Shown here: positions 8,817 through 18,322 of the stretch, one piece after another
Position numbering within the stretch: position 1 is the stretch's first letter
How the letters are laid out: each line of letters opens with the position of its first letter
NCBI RefSeq assembly: GCF_023667495.1
Contig: NZ_JAMOZL010000007.1
Span: forward strand, 372,001 to 436,000
Length of the DNA stretch: 64,000 bases
Direction: 5' to 3'
From: Dyadobacter sp. MSC1_007
GTDB lineage: Bacteria; Bacteroidota; Bacteroidia; Cytophagales; Spirosomataceae
Made by a program: the position numbers and the translations under genes
The notes under the pieces: generated by a model
The model's input: only the letters and a program-made list of their open reading frames with translations
Databases searched by the model: none
Told to the model about the DNA's origin: nothing

Positions 8817-9632
8817 CTAACCCTCGTTTTGGGGCAGCCAATCGTTGGGCGCGACCTGTTCAATGGCTTGCGTGACCCTTTCCACCATACTTTCAACCGA
8901 CTCGTCAGGCGCGAAATGCATTGGTGCCTTGAACTGGACGGTGATCTTTGTATTTCTTTTTTTGAAACGAAGACCTTTCTTATCAAAAGCCCTCCTAAAA
9001 CCATTGATCACGACAGGAATCACAATGGGATGGTGGTCGTTGATCAAATGCGCCGTGCCTTTGCGTACAGGGGCATACGGTTTCGTCGTCCCCTGTGGAA
9101 AACTGACGACCCAGCCATGCTGCAAACCCATCCCGATCCGGTCCTGAGCGGAGTTGTCCAGCTGTCTTTTGACATTCTCCCCGTTCGCGCGCCACGAGCG
9201 TTCGATAGTAATAGCACCGCCCATGCTAAACAGTTTGGGTAAAAAACCACCTTTCATTGTCTCGGCGGCAGCAACGTAATAGCATCGCGCACGGGGCGAA
9301 AAAAGGTAAAATGGAGGCGAAATAGTGTCTTTATAGCCCCATTTCACAGCGCAAAAAATATGGAAGAAAGCGATTACATCCGCGAAATAAGTCTGGTGAT
9401 TGGACAAAAAAAGTACTCCCTGATCGGGCAAATCCATGAGATGTTCAGTGCCGGTAATCCTGATCTTGTTAACCGCAGTATACCGGTAATAGGTGAACCA
9501 GCCTAAAATAAATATCAATATTCTTTTAATAATCAGATAGTTGCCGAATGGATCTTTCTCGAATAGGCCGAAAAAGTCTAAACGGGCCAGCCAGCCGGGT
9601 AATGCGCTGTATGTGATCTTTTTAAATGTCAT
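8817..9632 (-). CDS. PlsC-like 1-acyl-sn-glycerol-3-phosphate acyltransferase
   Basis: A 271-residue lysophospholipid acyltransferase-fold protein with a hydrophobic segment near 33-48. Motif I reads NHQTYFAD, so the conserved Asp is one residue further from the His than in the usual HX4D. The second motif reads FPQGTT in place of FPEGTR. Both deviations occur in the same protein, so the exact acyl acceptor is uncertain (it could be an ornithine-lipid or other lipid acyltransferase). It sits 31 bp upstream of the epimerase gene and probably shares its transcript. Confidence 0.85.
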   Translation of the reverse strand: MTFKKITYSALPGWLARLDFFGLFEKDPFGNYLIIKRILIFILGWFTYYRYTAVNKIRITGTEHLMDLPDQGVLFLSNHQTYFADVIAFFHIFCAVKWGYKDTISPPFYLFSPRARCYYVAAAETMKGGFLPKLFSMGGAITIERSWRANGENVKRQLDNSAQDRIGMGLQHGWVVSFPQGTTKPYAPVRKGTAHLINDHHPIVIPVVINGFRRAFDKKGLRFKKRNTKITVQFKAPMHFAPDESVESMVERVTQAIEQVAPNDWLPQNEG

Positions 9633-9826
9633 AGTGCAGTAAAGAATGCGGCATGCTTTTAGGGTTAGGTCTGTTGTGTTGCAAGATTGCTCCTGCGGAT
9701 TTTAGGATCAGGTCGTAATTTATGTAATATGCAGAGTTAAAATAAAATATATTTTTCGGCGATTGCTTAATGCGATCCATGCTGCACTAATTGGCATGAT
9801 TCTTTCGGTTAATTCGGTACAAAGTT

Positions 9827-9834
9827 TAATTTTG
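9827..9834 (+). promoter_or_regulatory. Candidate -7 box for the M48 peptidase gene
   Basis: TAATTTTG matches TAnnTTTG and lies 35 bp before the ATG at 9870. The -33 element is poor, so this is only a candidate. Confidence 0.35.
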
Positions 9835-9869
9835 AGCATCTCCTTCATTCAAGTCATTTTTCTAAGTTT

Positions 9870-11342
9870 ATGAAAATGAAATTTCAAATCAGCATCCTGA
9901 CCGGGCTCGTAGCGGCGGGAATGTTGGCAGGTTGTTCCAAAAATCCCGTGACGGGCAAGAAAGAAATTATCTTCATGTCAAAGGAAAAGGAAATCGCTCT
10001 CGGTGCCGAGTCACACCCTTCTATTGTGGCTACAATGGGCATTTACGGAGATAAAAACCTGCAATCCTTCATCAGCGAAAAGGGTATGGCGATGGCGAAA
10101 ATCTCGCACCGCCCCGATTTGCCTTACCAGTTCTTCATTGTCGACTCGCCGGTAGTCAATGCCTTTGCTGTGCCTGGTGGTTACGTATACTTCACACGCG
10201 GCATTATGGCCCATTTCAATAACGAGGCTGAATTTGCAGGCGTATTAGGGCATGAGATCGGCCACATTACAGCCAGGCATTCTGCGCGCCAACAAACTTC
10301 CCAGATATTCGGGCAGGTAGGCTTACTGGCGGGAATGGTGCTTTCGGAAACCGTGAGAGGATTGGCGGAACAGACCCAGCAGGCTTTGGGTCTCTTGCTA
10401 CTAAGTTACAGCCGCGAGCACGAAACCGAATCGGACAAGATAGGCGTCGATTATTCAAGTAAGATTGGTTATGATGCTCATCAGATGGCCGATTTCTTCG
10501 GTACACTTAAAAAAATCAGTGAAAAAAGCGGACAAACGATCCCTACTTTCCAATCAACGCACCCTGATCCGGGCGACAGGCAAAACAAAGTCAATAAACT
10601 TGCTACACAGTATCAAACCGCGCATCCGGCTAAATACAATGTGAACCGCGATGCCTATCTCCGCAAGATTGACGGTATTATATATGGTACCGATCCGAAG
10701 CAGGGTTTTGTAGAAAACAACCAGTTTTACCATCCAGAACTGAAATTCCAGTTCCCCGTGCCGAGCGGCTGGCAATATGAAAACTCACCTGCACAGTTCC
10801 AGATGGCCGCGAAAGACGGTAAATCGATGATGCTGTTCGCGCTTGCGGAAGGTAAATCGTTGGAAGAAGCGGCGCAGACGATCGTGAAAAATTACAGTTT
10901 GCAGGTGCTTGAAAACGATAAGACTACCATCAATGGAAATCAAGCGATTGTTATGGTTTCGAAACAAGTGGCCCAATCCCAAAACGGCCAAGCCCAGGCG
11001 CAACCGGCAGAAAATACGCTTCAGGTAGCCACGTGGCTGATCCAGTACGGCGGCAATATTTATGCGATCCACGGTGTGGCCGCTATGCCTAATTTTGCCG
11101 GAAATCTGGGTCAGTTCAAATCCGTTGCGCAAGGCTTCAAATCAGTTTCCGATCCTAATATCCTCAATCGCCAGCCCGAGCGCATTCGCATTAAGACCGT
11201 CCAACGCGACGGCACGCTTAAAGATGCGCTCAAAGACAGCAATCAGCCCGATAACAAGCTGGACGAGTTGGCCATCATCAACGGAATGGCATTGTCCGAC
11301 AAGGTGACGAAAGGCATGTTGGTTAAGACATTGGGTAAATAA
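9870..11342 (+). CDS. M48-family metalloprotease lipoprotein
   Basis: A 490-residue protein with a lipoprotein signal (LAGC lipobox near residues 19-22), so it is probably anchored at the periplasmic side of the envelope. The M48 peptidase domain (about 30-250) holds HEIGH at residues 128-132 and the third-ligand region REHETESDKIG. It is thus a BepA/LoiP-type envelope protease expected to take part in outer-membrane protein quality control. A C-terminal extension (about 285-490) contains a PsbP/DUF1795-like beta segment (QFPVPSGW) and a final small domain ending KVTKGMLVKTLGK. It is preceded by a divergent acyltransferase gene. Confidence 0.93.
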   Translation: MKMKFQISILTGLVAAGMLAGCSKNPVTGKKEIIFMSKEKEIALGAESHPSIVATMGIYGDKNLQSFISEKGMAMAKISHRPDLPYQFFIVDSPVVNAFAVPGGYVYFTRGIMAHFNNEAEFAGVLGHEIGHITARHSARQQTSQIFGQVGLLAGMVLSETVRGLAEQTQQALGLLLLSYSREHETESDKIGVDYSSKIGYDAHQMADFFGTLKKISEKSGQTIPTFQSTHPDPGDRQNKVNKLATQYQTAHPAKYNVNRDAYLRKIDGIIYGTDPKQGFVENNQFYHPELKFQFPVPSGWQYENSPAQFQMAAKDGKSMMLFALAEGKSLEEAAQTIVKNYSLQVLENDKTTINGNQAIVMVSKQVAQSQNGQAQAQPAENTLQVATWLIQYGGNIYAIHGVAAMPNFAGNLGQFKSVAQGFKSVSDPNILNRQPERIRIKTVQRDGTLKDALKDSNQPDNKLDELAIINGMALSDKVTKGMLVKTLGK

Positions 11343-11423
11343 TCCGAACGTATTCCACCTGTTCGATCCTGTGGTCTGCGCCACGGGGATTCCATTCGAT
11401 TCCCATTCCATTCCATCCATCCT

Positions 11424-11535
11424 CCCCAGACTCAAGTCTGGGGCTAGTGATGCTTTGGGGAGCGCACTCTTGGTGCGTCTCCAAAGCTGGGGCAGGTTGC
11501 CCACCTTTCCCTAACCCCACGGCTTTAGCCTGGGG
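11424..11535. repeat. REP-like palindromes between the M48 and marR genes
   Basis: The 321-bp gap holds no gene. It contains a perfect-armed 20-bp palindrome CCCCAGACTCAAGTCTGGGG (11424-11443), a long imperfect hairpin with CTTTGG and CCAAAG ends (11451-11496), and CCCCACGGCTTTAGCCTGGGG (11515-11535). The first may end transcription of the M48 gene. Related GGCTTTAGCC-type palindromes occur at about 19.2 kb. Confidence 0.65.
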
Positions 11536-11627
11536 AAGGGGAAAACAGAATACAGGTTGCTGAATAGGGTCCATCTACCATGCGATTCGACCGTTGGCCA
11601 CCTCACAGAAAATTTTTTCCAAATATA

Positions 11628-11659
11628 TTTGGTTGATATATCAACACAATATAAATTTG
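11628..11659 (+). promoter_or_regulatory. marR promoter
   Basis: TTTG (11628-11631), 20 bp, then TAAATTTG (11652-11659) matches the Bacteroidota -33/-7 consensus. The start codon at 11664 would fall at or next to the transcription start, so the mRNA may be leaderless. Confidence 0.65.
11633..11644. promoter_or_regulatory. MarR operator 1
   Basis: TTGATATATCAA is a perfect 12-bp palindrome lying between the -33 and -7 boxes of the marR promoter. The same core recurs just upstream of the tolC gene. Its position would block RNA polymerase, consistent with autorepression. Confidence 0.65.
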
Positions 11660-11663
11660 CATC

Positions 11664-12131
11664 ATGAATCCGACAATAAACAATTGGCAAAACCTTCGGG
11701 AAGACTTGAAAAACTCTCTGCAGTTCAAACTCGGGGCTGTTACGAAAGTTGTATTCAAGAAGATGAATGCTCAGCTGGTTAGTGAAGGGATACCTGTGCT
11801 GGCGGAGCAGCTGCCTATTCTGATGGTTGTATATTTCCAGGAACATGCCCTAACGCAGCAGGATATTGCTAATATATTGCAAAAGGATAAAGCGGGTATT
11901 CAGCGATCTGTGCAGACATTGCATAAAGATGGCTTCTTAAAGATCGAAAGTGATATTGAGGATAAAAGGAAGAACCTGATATCACTGACACCGAGCGGTA
12001 AATTTGTCTGCGAGCGGATTCAGTCATTAGCGATCACATTTAACAACCAGATTATGGAGCATTTTTCAGGAGAAGAATGGGGAACGTTCCTCGGTTATCT
12101 CGACCGTGTTTTTAAAGTGATCGACAAATAA
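11664..12131 (+). CDS. MarR-family transcriptional regulator
   Basis: A 155-residue winged-helix protein. The recognition region is LTQQDIANILQKDKAGIQRSVQTLHKDGFLKI (about 68-99), followed by the basic wing DIEDKRKNLISLTPSGK. MarR proteins repress efflux or stress genes until a ligand binds. It is followed 86 bp later by a complete RND efflux operon, and the palindromes TTGATATATCAA upstream of marR and TTGATATATCAC upstream of tolC are the likely binding sites. The inducer is unknown. Confidence 0.92.
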   Translation: MNPTINNWQNLREDLKNSLQFKLGAVTKVVFKKMNAQLVSEGIPVLAEQLPILMVVYFQEHALTQQDIANILQKDKAGIQRSVQTLHKDGFLKIESDIEDKRKNLISLTPSGKFVCERIQSLAITFNNQIMEHFSGEEWGTFLGYLDRVFKVIDK

Positions 12132-12146
12132 AATTTTTTATATAGA

Positions 12147-12179
12147 TAGTTGATATATCACCAGTAGACATGTCAACTA
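12147..12179. promoter_or_regulatory. MarR operator 2 upstream of the efflux operon
   Basis: TTGATATATCAC (12150-12161) repeats 11 of 12 bases of operator 1. It is part of a wider inverted repeat, TAGTTGA (12147-12153) and TCAACTA (12173-12179). It lies 39-71 bp before the tolC start codon. Confidence 0.6.
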
Positions 12180-12217
12180 AATTCAAGCATTAGCCAAAAT
12201 TAGAAAACAAAGAACCA

Positions 12218-13552
12218 ATGAAGCGTAAATGGATTATACCCGTGTTGTTTCTGCTGGGCGTTGCGCAAGGCACGATGGCGCAGACGAAGCTCAGTCTTAA
12301 AGACTGCATTGCCTACGGGATCAAGAACAATGGCAATGTGAAAATTGCTCAGTATAAGGAGAGCATTGCGGTGCAGCAAGGTAGGGAGGCATTATCTGGC
12401 TATTTGCCGCAAGTGAACGCCAGCGGTGCTTTGGATGATAACCTTAAATTGCAATCAACTGTGCTTCCGGGAGCGGTTTTCGGCTCTACGGAAGACCGGC
12501 GCATTAAGTTGGGGAGCAAGTATTCGTCCAGCATTTCGGCCCAGGCAGAGCAGGTGGTTTTTGACCAGTCGTTGCTGACAGGGCTGAAAGCGAATAAACC
12601 TAACATCGAAAACTCCGAGTTGAATTCCAAAAAGACCAAGGAGACCATCATTTACAACGTTGCCAATGCCTATTACCAGGTTTTCGTGACAACCGAGCAG
12701 ATCGCGCTTTTGAAAGACAACCTCGAAAAAACGCAACAAATATTAGGCACACTGAAACTGCAACTGGATAATGGTGTCATTAAAAAGGTGGACTACGATC
12801 GTACACAAGTAAATTTGAACAACATCAAATCCCAACTGACGCTGGCTGAAAGCAACCTCATATACGCTCAGAATCAATTGAAATTTCAGATGGGTATGCC
12901 ACTTTCCGAGCAATTGCAACTGACGGACAATCCGTTGAACAGGCCATTCAAAATCAATGATCCGGCCCAGTTCGACGCTTCCAATCTGACGGATTTCAGA
13001 ATGCAGAAGATCAATATGCAACTCCAACAGATCGAAAAGGACCGCATTAAGGCGGGTTATTTGCCGAAACTATCGGTTTACGGCCGTTACGGTTACCAGG
13101 CATTGGGTAATAATCTTGGCGATTCGTGGGGTAACTGGTTTAGTTTCAGTGCCATCGGTTTGAAATTGTCCATTCCGATTTTTGATAGCTTCAAACGCGA
13201 TGCGCAGTACAAGCAAGCTGACCTTAATCTGATGACCCAGAACGAGCAGTTCAAGCTTAATGTACAGAACTACGAATTGCAGCATAATAATGCAACCACG
13301 CAACTCCAAAGGGCAAAATCAAGCCTGGCCAGCGACGAGAACAATGTAAATCTCGCGAAGGAAGTATACGAGGTAACAACCCTTCAATACAGAGAAGGCA
13401 CCGTGCCACTCACCGACCTGCTGAACGCCGAAACGTCCTATAAAGAAGCGCAAAGCAATTATATCAACTCAATGCTAAGTTACTATCAAGCGCAACTAGG
13501 CATCGAGCAGTCGCTAGGCACGTTAACTGACTTCTATGCGACATTGCCGTAG
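12218..13552 (+). CDS. TolC-family outer-membrane efflux protein
   Basis: A 444-residue protein with a signal peptide (cleavage near GTMAQ at residue 22) and two TolC/OEP repeats (about 30-210 and 235-435), rich in long amphipathic helices with Gln/Asn. It forms the trimeric outer-membrane channel. The TolC-adaptor-RND order with 79- and 24-bp gaps marks a tripartite efflux operon. Two MarR-type operators lie upstream of the operon. Confidence 0.95.
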   Translation: MKRKWIIPVLFLLGVAQGTMAQTKLSLKDCIAYGIKNNGNVKIAQYKESIAVQQGREALSGYLPQVNASGALDDNLKLQSTVLPGAVFGSTEDRRIKLGSKYSSSISAQAEQVVFDQSLLTGLKANKPNIENSELNSKKTKETIIYNVANAYYQVFVTTEQIALLKDNLEKTQQILGTLKLQLDNGVIKKVDYDRTQVNLNNIKSQLTLAESNLIYAQNQLKFQMGMPLSEQLQLTDNPLNRPFKINDPAQFDASNLTDFRMQKINMQLQQIEKDRIKAGYLPKLSVYGRYGYQALGNNLGDSWGNWFSFSAIGLKLSIPIFDSFKRDAQYKQADLNLMTQNEQFKLNVQNYELQHNNATTQLQRAKSSLASDENNVNLAKEVYEVTTLQYREGTVPLTDLLNAETSYKEAQSNYINSMLSYYQAQLGIEQSLGTLTDFYATLP

Positions 13553-13631
13553 GATGGTCATGCATTGTCATTAGTCAGGAATAGTCAGGGAAGCAATATT
13601 CACTCATTCAATCATTCAAAATTGAACCCCC

Positions 13632-14684
13632 ATGAAAAGAAAACTCATCATCATCGGCTCTATCGCAGTTATCGGCATCCTGATCGGATTCCGGCTGGTG
13701 GCCAATAAATCCAAGATCGACGCTAAGAACAAAGTGCCGGAAACCAAGAATGTAACCATTCCGGTAACTGTGGCAGAAGTGAAGGAAGGCTTGGCAGACC
13801 AGCAACTGGTCAAAACTGGTAGTCTGATCCCATTCAAGCAGGCGGATATTACGGCTACTTCGGCGGGTAAGGTGCTGTCTGTCAAATATGAACTCGGTAC
13901 ATATGTAACGCAGGGTGCGCCGGTTGTAAAAGTGGATAGCCGTTTAAAAGAGTTGAGTCTGGAAGCTACTGAGCTGAATATCAATAAACTGAAAAAAGAT
14001 ACCGATCGTTACTCGAAGTTGCTGGCCGGTAATGCAGCTACCGAAATTCAGGTGAACGATACCAAATACAACTACGAAAATGCATTGAACCAGGCGCAGC
14101 AGATCAAGCAGCAAATTGGTGATGCGACGATAGAGGCGCCCATCAGCGGGCGGGTTATCAAAAAAGACATCGAGCCAGGCGAATATGTGAATGTAGGAGC
14201 ATCGCTGGGCACGATCCTGGATGTTTCGAGACTGAAAGTGCAGGTGATGATCAGTGAAAATGATGTTTATAAATTGAAAGAAGGTCAGCACGTACAGGTT
14301 TCGACGGAAGTCTATCAGGATAAAAAAATGGATGGTGTGATCTCTTACATTGCCCCGCAAGGCGACGAATCGCATAACTATCCGGTTGAAATCGTGATCA
14401 AAAACTCGGTTGGGCTTCGTGCAGGCACATTTGTGACGGTATCATTCCTGCAAAAGACCAGTCAGCAAGCTTTGCTTATTCCGCGCAGTGCGCTCGTGGA
14501 AAGCGTGCGTAACCCGTATGTGTACGTGGTAGAAAACAACGTGGCCAAGCAACGCAAAATTGAAGTAGGTCGCGACCTGGGAGATCAGATCGAGGTGCTT
14601 TCAGGATTGAAAACAGGCGAAACGGTGATTACCACCGGCCAGATCAACCTGAGCGAAGGCGCAACTGTACAGATTGCAAAATAA
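13632..14684 (+). CDS. RND efflux periplasmic adaptor (membrane fusion protein)
   Basis: A 350-residue HlyD/AcrA-type adaptor. An N-terminal membrane anchor (about 5-22) is followed by a biotinyl-lipoyl half motif, a short coiled-coil hairpin (about 110-160), the second lipoyl half (IEAPISGRVIKKDIEPGEYV), a beta-barrel domain and the membrane-proximal domain. It links the RND pump in the inner membrane to the TolC channel. No lipobox cysteine is seen, so it is anchored by the N-terminal helix. The preceding intergenic stretch (13604-13623) contains a TCATTCAATCATTCAAAATT sequence related to a repeat at 59.6-59.8 kb. Confidence 0.95.
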   Translation: MKRKLIIIGSIAVIGILIGFRLVANKSKIDAKNKVPETKNVTIPVTVAEVKEGLADQQLVKTGSLIPFKQADITATSAGKVLSVKYELGTYVTQGAPVVKVDSRLKELSLEATELNINKLKKDTDRYSKLLAGNAATEIQVNDTKYNYENALNQAQQIKQQIGDATIEAPISGRVIKKDIEPGEYVNVGASLGTILDVSRLKVQVMISENDVYKLKEGQHVQVSTEVYQDKKMDGVISYIAPQGDESHNYPVEIVIKNSVGLRAGTFVTVSFLQKTSQQALLIPRSALVESVRNPYVYVVENNVAKQRKIEVGRDLGDQIEVLSGLKTGETVITTGQINLSEGATVQIAK

Positions 14685-14708
14685 TTTCATCAGCAAACAC
14701 ATCATTAT

Positions 14709-17700
14709 ATGTCAATCACAGAAGTGGCCGTAAAAAGACCGCTCTTCATAACGGTAGTATTCGTAGTACTGATACTATTCGGGTTGATCAGCTACAATCA
14801 GCTGTCATACAACCTGTTGCCTAAGTTTGAGGCTAATGTGGTGAGCGTTATGACAACCTATCGCGGGGCAGCAGCTGACGAGGTAGAGACTAACGTTACC
14901 AAGCACATCGAGGACGCCGTTTCGGCGATTGAGGGTTTAGATAAAATCAATTCCACGTCACAGGAAGGCGTTTCTTCAGTGATTATCCAGCTGAAACAAG
15001 GCGTAAGCGTCGATCTGGCACAACAGGAAGCACAGCGGAAAGTGGAGCAGGTGATTTCGCTCCTCCCGGACGATGCCGACAGGCCGGTTATCAACAAGTT
15101 TTCCACAGACGAGATCCCTGTGTTGAGAATGGGCGTAACAGCGAACCTGTCGCCATCCGCATTGTATGACCTTTTGGATGATAAACTAAAACCGCAACTT
15201 TCTAACGTGCCGGGTGTGGGCCAGGTGACCATTATCGGTGGTACCGAGCGCCAGATCCAGGTGAATGTGAGCCAGGAGAAGCTGAAAGGCTATAAAATCT
15301 CGATCGGGCAGGTGGCGCAGGCTGTTAATAATGCCAATACGTCGTATCCAGCAGGTCAGGTTAAAACCCAGGAAGACCAGCTTTCGATCCGGTTCGATGC
15401 CAAGCTCACGACTGTTGAAAACCTCAAAAATATCATCATCGGTCGTTCCGCGACAGGTGGACAGGTTTTATTGAAAGACGTTGCCGAAGTAGTGGACGGA
15501 ATCGCGGACGCTACCGCCGTGAACCACATTAATGGCCGCCCTTCCGTGGCTGTACAGATTCAAAAACAGTCGGATGCGAACGCCGTGGACGTGAGCAAGC
15601 TCACCCGCGAGCGCCTAACGATGCTCGAAAAGCAATATGCGGCGCAGGGCGTGAAGTTCAATATCGCTTCGGACCAATCTATTTACACGCTGGCTTCCGC
15701 CGACGCAGTAGTATTTGACCTTGGTCTGGCGGTTCTGATCGTATCTGTCGTCATGCTGCTATTCCTGCACAGTTTCCGCAGTTCGATGTTCATCCTCGTG
15801 GCATTACCGTCGTCGATGATCCCGACATTCATATTGATGAACGTGATGGGTTTCTCATTGAACCTGATGACGCTCATGGCCCTTTCGCTTGTGGTAGGTA
15901 TCCTTGTCGATGACTCCATTGTGGTGTTGGAAAACATCAACCGACATATGGAAATGGGTAAAAACAAGCGTCAAGCCGCGTTGGACGGACGGAGCGAGAT
16001 TGGCTTTACCGCTTTGGCTATCACCTTGGTAGACGTCGTTGTATTCGTGCCGCTGGCGCTGACTTCCGGTCTGATTGGTAACATATTAAGAGAATTCTCG
16101 CTGGTAGTTGTATTCTCAACGCTGATGAGCTTACTCGTTTCCTTCACATTGACGCCACTTTTGGCTTCGCGTTTTGGGAAAATAGAGGTTTTGAGTAAAA
16201 GCAGCCTTTGGGGACGGTTGAATATCGCATTTGAAAACTTCCTGGACCGCGTTAAGGAGGAGTATGGACGTATGCTGACCTGGGTTTTGGGTCACAAAAG
16301 ATATATTTTCCTGCTATCGATCTTCCTCATCGTCGGTTCCATTGCGTTAGTGCCAGGCGGGTTTATCGGGGCCGCATTTATGCAGCAAAGCGATCGCGGG
16401 GAGCTGAATGTAACACTCGAAATGGCCCCCACAGCGTCGATTTACCAGACTAACCAGGTATCGCAACGTGTAGAAAAGCTGCTTTTGGCAAAAAAGGAAG
16501 TCACCAAAGTCTTTACTAATGTCGGTTATAGCAGCACAGGCTTGGGTACGACTTCAAACAGTAACATTTCGAACTTGACCGTTCAGTTGGTGGATAAAAA
16601 AGAACGGAGCATTTCCTCGGAAGATTTCGGGATGATGATCCAGAAAGAGATATTGCAGATCCCGGGCGTGAAAGTGACCGTGTCGCCGACCTCGATTACT
16701 GGTAATGCCAACCAGGCACCGATCCAGGTTGCAATTAAGGGTACCGACATGGCCGTGATCCGTAAAACAGCAGCGCAGGTGAAGGAACTCGTGGCGTCCA
16801 TTCCAGGAACCCAGAATGTCGATTACTCGGTGGACGATCCGAAACCGGAGATAGGCGTGTCGCTTGATCGCGAGAAAATGGCTGAATTCGGGATCAATGC
16901 CGCGGAAGTAGGTGTTGCGCTGCAAACCGCATTCCGGGGTGACGACCGCTCGAAGTTCAAGCAGAATGGTAAGGAATATGACATTATGATCAGCCTCGAC
17001 CAGTTCGACAGGTCCAAAGTCGACGATATCCGACACCTAACATTTGTGAGCAGCAATGGGCAGGCGTTTGAGCTATCCCAATTTGCCACCATCCGCGAAG
17101 GAATGGGCGAAAGCGTCCTGCAACGGATCGACAGGCTGTCATCTATCACGATCAATTCGCAGGTGGTAGGCCGCCCGTCGGGGTCCATTGGAGCCGATAT
17201 TCAGGCGAAAATGGCCACTGTGAAACTTCCTGAGGGTATTTCTGTCGAATATTTGGGTGATTTGAAAAACCAGGCAGATGCATTCGGAAGTCTAGGCGTG
17301 GCGCTGATCCTTGGTATCGTGCTCATTTACCTGATCATGGTAGCCCTTTACGAAAGCACCATTTATCCTTTCGTGGTACTGTTTTCGATCCCCGTCGCAT
17401 TGGTCGGCGCATTGACAGCCCTTGCATTGACGATGGAAAGCCTTACCATATTCTCCATTGTAGGTATGATTATGCTCCTCGGTCTGGTCGCCAAAAACGC
17501 GATTCTGATCGTCGACTTCGCCAACCAGCTCAAGGAAGAAGGCCACGGTCTGAAAGAAGCATTGATCGAAGCAGGCAAAGAGCGTCTCCGCCCGATCCTG
17601 ATGACGACCATCGCGATGGTCGCGGGTATGCTCCCCATCGCCCTTGCATCCGGCGACGGTGCCGAAGTAAAGAACGGCATGGCCTGGGTAATCATCGGCG

Positions 17701-17831
17701 GCCTAACCAGCTCGCTATTGCTAACCCTATTCCTGGTTCCTAGCGCTTATTATGTGGTGGATAGGATTAAGGAGCGGTTTATGAAGCGGAAGAAGAGGAA
17801 GGAAAGGGAAGAGGAGTTGGTTTTGGAATAG
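14709..17831 (+). CDS. RND-family multidrug efflux transporter (AcrB/HAE1 type)
   Basis: A 1040-residue inner-membrane proton-driven pump, the normal length of the AcrB family. Membrane segments cluster at about 12-30, 335-480, 530-550 and 855-1020, with two large periplasmic porter domains between. The proton-relay region reads GILVDDSIVVLENI, containing the paired Asp of TM4, and the TM10-11 region LVAKNAILIVDFAN is typical. The basic C-terminal tail (KERFMKRKKRKEREEE) is cytoplasmic. It is the last gene of the MarR-controlled operon and is followed by a strong terminator. Substrates cannot be told from sequence; a drug or organic-compound pump rather than a metal pump is favoured by the DD motif. 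Confidence 0.96.
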   Translation: MSITEVAVKRPLFITVVFVVLILFGLISYNQLSYNLLPKFEANVVSVMTTYRGAAADEVETNVTKHIEDAVSAIEGLDKINSTSQEGVSSVIIQLKQGVSVDLAQQEAQRKVEQVISLLPDDADRPVINKFSTDEIPVLRMGVTANLSPSALYDLLDDKLKPQLSNVPGVGQVTIIGGTERQIQVNVSQEKLKGYKISIGQVAQAVNNANTSYPAGQVKTQEDQLSIRFDAKLTTVENLKNIIIGRSATGGQVLLKDVAEVVDGIADATAVNHINGRPSVAVQIQKQSDANAVDVSKLTRERLTMLEKQYAAQGVKFNIASDQSIYTLASADAVVFDLGLAVLIVSVVMLLFLHSFRSSMFILVALPSSMIPTFILMNVMGFSLNLMTLMALSLVVGILVDDSIVVLENINRHMEMGKNKRQAALDGRSEIGFTALAITLVDVVVFVPLALTSGLIGNILREFSLVVVFSTLMSLLVSFTLTPLLASRFGKIEVLSKSSLWGRLNIAFENFLDRVKEEYGRMLTWVLGHKRYIFLLSIFLIVGSIALVPGGFIGAAFMQQSDRGELNVTLEMAPTASIYQTNQVSQRVEKLLLAKKEVTKVFTNVGYSSTGLGTTSNSNISNLTVQLVDKKERSISSEDFGMMIQKEILQIPGVKVTVSPTSITGNANQAPIQVAIKGTDMAVIRKTAAQVKELVASIPGTQNVDYSVDDPKPEIGVSLDREKMAEFGINAAEVGVALQTAFRGDDRSKFKQNGKEYDIMISLDQFDRSKVDDIRHLTFVSSNGQAFELSQFATIREGMGESVLQRIDRLSSITINSQVVGRPSGSIGADIQAKMATVKLPEGISVEYLGDLKNQADAFGSLGVALILGIVLIYLIMVALYESTIYPFVVLFSIPVALVGALTALALTMESLTIFSIVGMIMLLGLVAKNAILIVDFANQLKEEGHGLKEALIEAGKERLRPILMTTIAMVAGMLPIALASGDGAEVKNGMAWVIIGGLTSSLLLTLFLVPSAYYVVDRIKERFMKRKKRKEREEELVLE

Positions 17832-17854
17832 GGGAGAATCCCTATTCGCAAATG

Positions 17855-17889
17855 CGCCCTGCTATCTGGATGATAGTGGGGCGTTTTTT
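17855..17889 (+). terminator. Terminator of the RND efflux operon
   Basis: CGCCC-TG-CTATC (from 17855) pairs with GATAG-TG-GGGCG (to 17883) and is followed by six T. It lies 23 bp after the RND stop codon. Its T run touches the stop codon of the convergent PIN gene. Confidence 0.85.
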
Positions 17890-18322
17890 ATAGAAGCTTG
17901 TTGAATAGTTCGGCGGTGCCCACAGTCTGTTTGAAGCCCATCTTGTGAAGATGATCAACCAGTTTCTTATCGCCAGTCCAGAGCATTCCTCCGGTTTGTA
18001 ATGCGAGAGCGACATAGCTAATGTCAAATGAATCGACGCCTGCCGTCAAACGCTCAGCTTCTTTCCAATGCTCCATTTCGATAAGAGCTTCGTTGTAGAG
18101 TTGCATGCTAGTCAGGATGTCATACAAATCGGCGATAACCTCGTCCAACGACTTGTGGGAGCACTTCACAATTTTTGATTGGTGCTTAAATAACTCAACG
18201 GTGGCATAATAGCAGCTTATGCGCTTCGCAGACAGATTGGGATGAGTAAGGATTTGGGCCAGCTTGCCATTTGGTGTAATAAGGGCGCTGAAGATTATGT
18301 TTGCGTCGACAATTACAATCAC
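17888..18322 (-). CDS. PIN-domain protein, probable VapC-like toxin
   Basis: A 144-residue PIN-fold protein starting VIVIVDANIIFSAL (GTG start). The acidic residues expected at a PIN nuclease site are present: Asp6, Glu43, Asp97/Asp100 and Asp118 (in T-G-D-K-K-L). PIN proteins of this type cleave RNA, often tRNA or rRNA. The GTG overlaps the stop codon of the upstream small gene by 4 bp, so translation is coupled, as in toxin-antitoxin pairs. The subfamily (cd09854-like, 'PIN_9') is not certain. Confidence 0.8.
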   Translation of the reverse strand: MIVIVDANIIFSALITPNGKLAQILTHPNLSAKRISCYYATVELFKHQSKIVKCSHKSLDEVIADLYDILTSMQLYNEALIEMEHWKEAERLTAGVDSFDISYVALALQTGGMLWTGDKKLVDHLHKMGFKQTVGTAELFNKLL

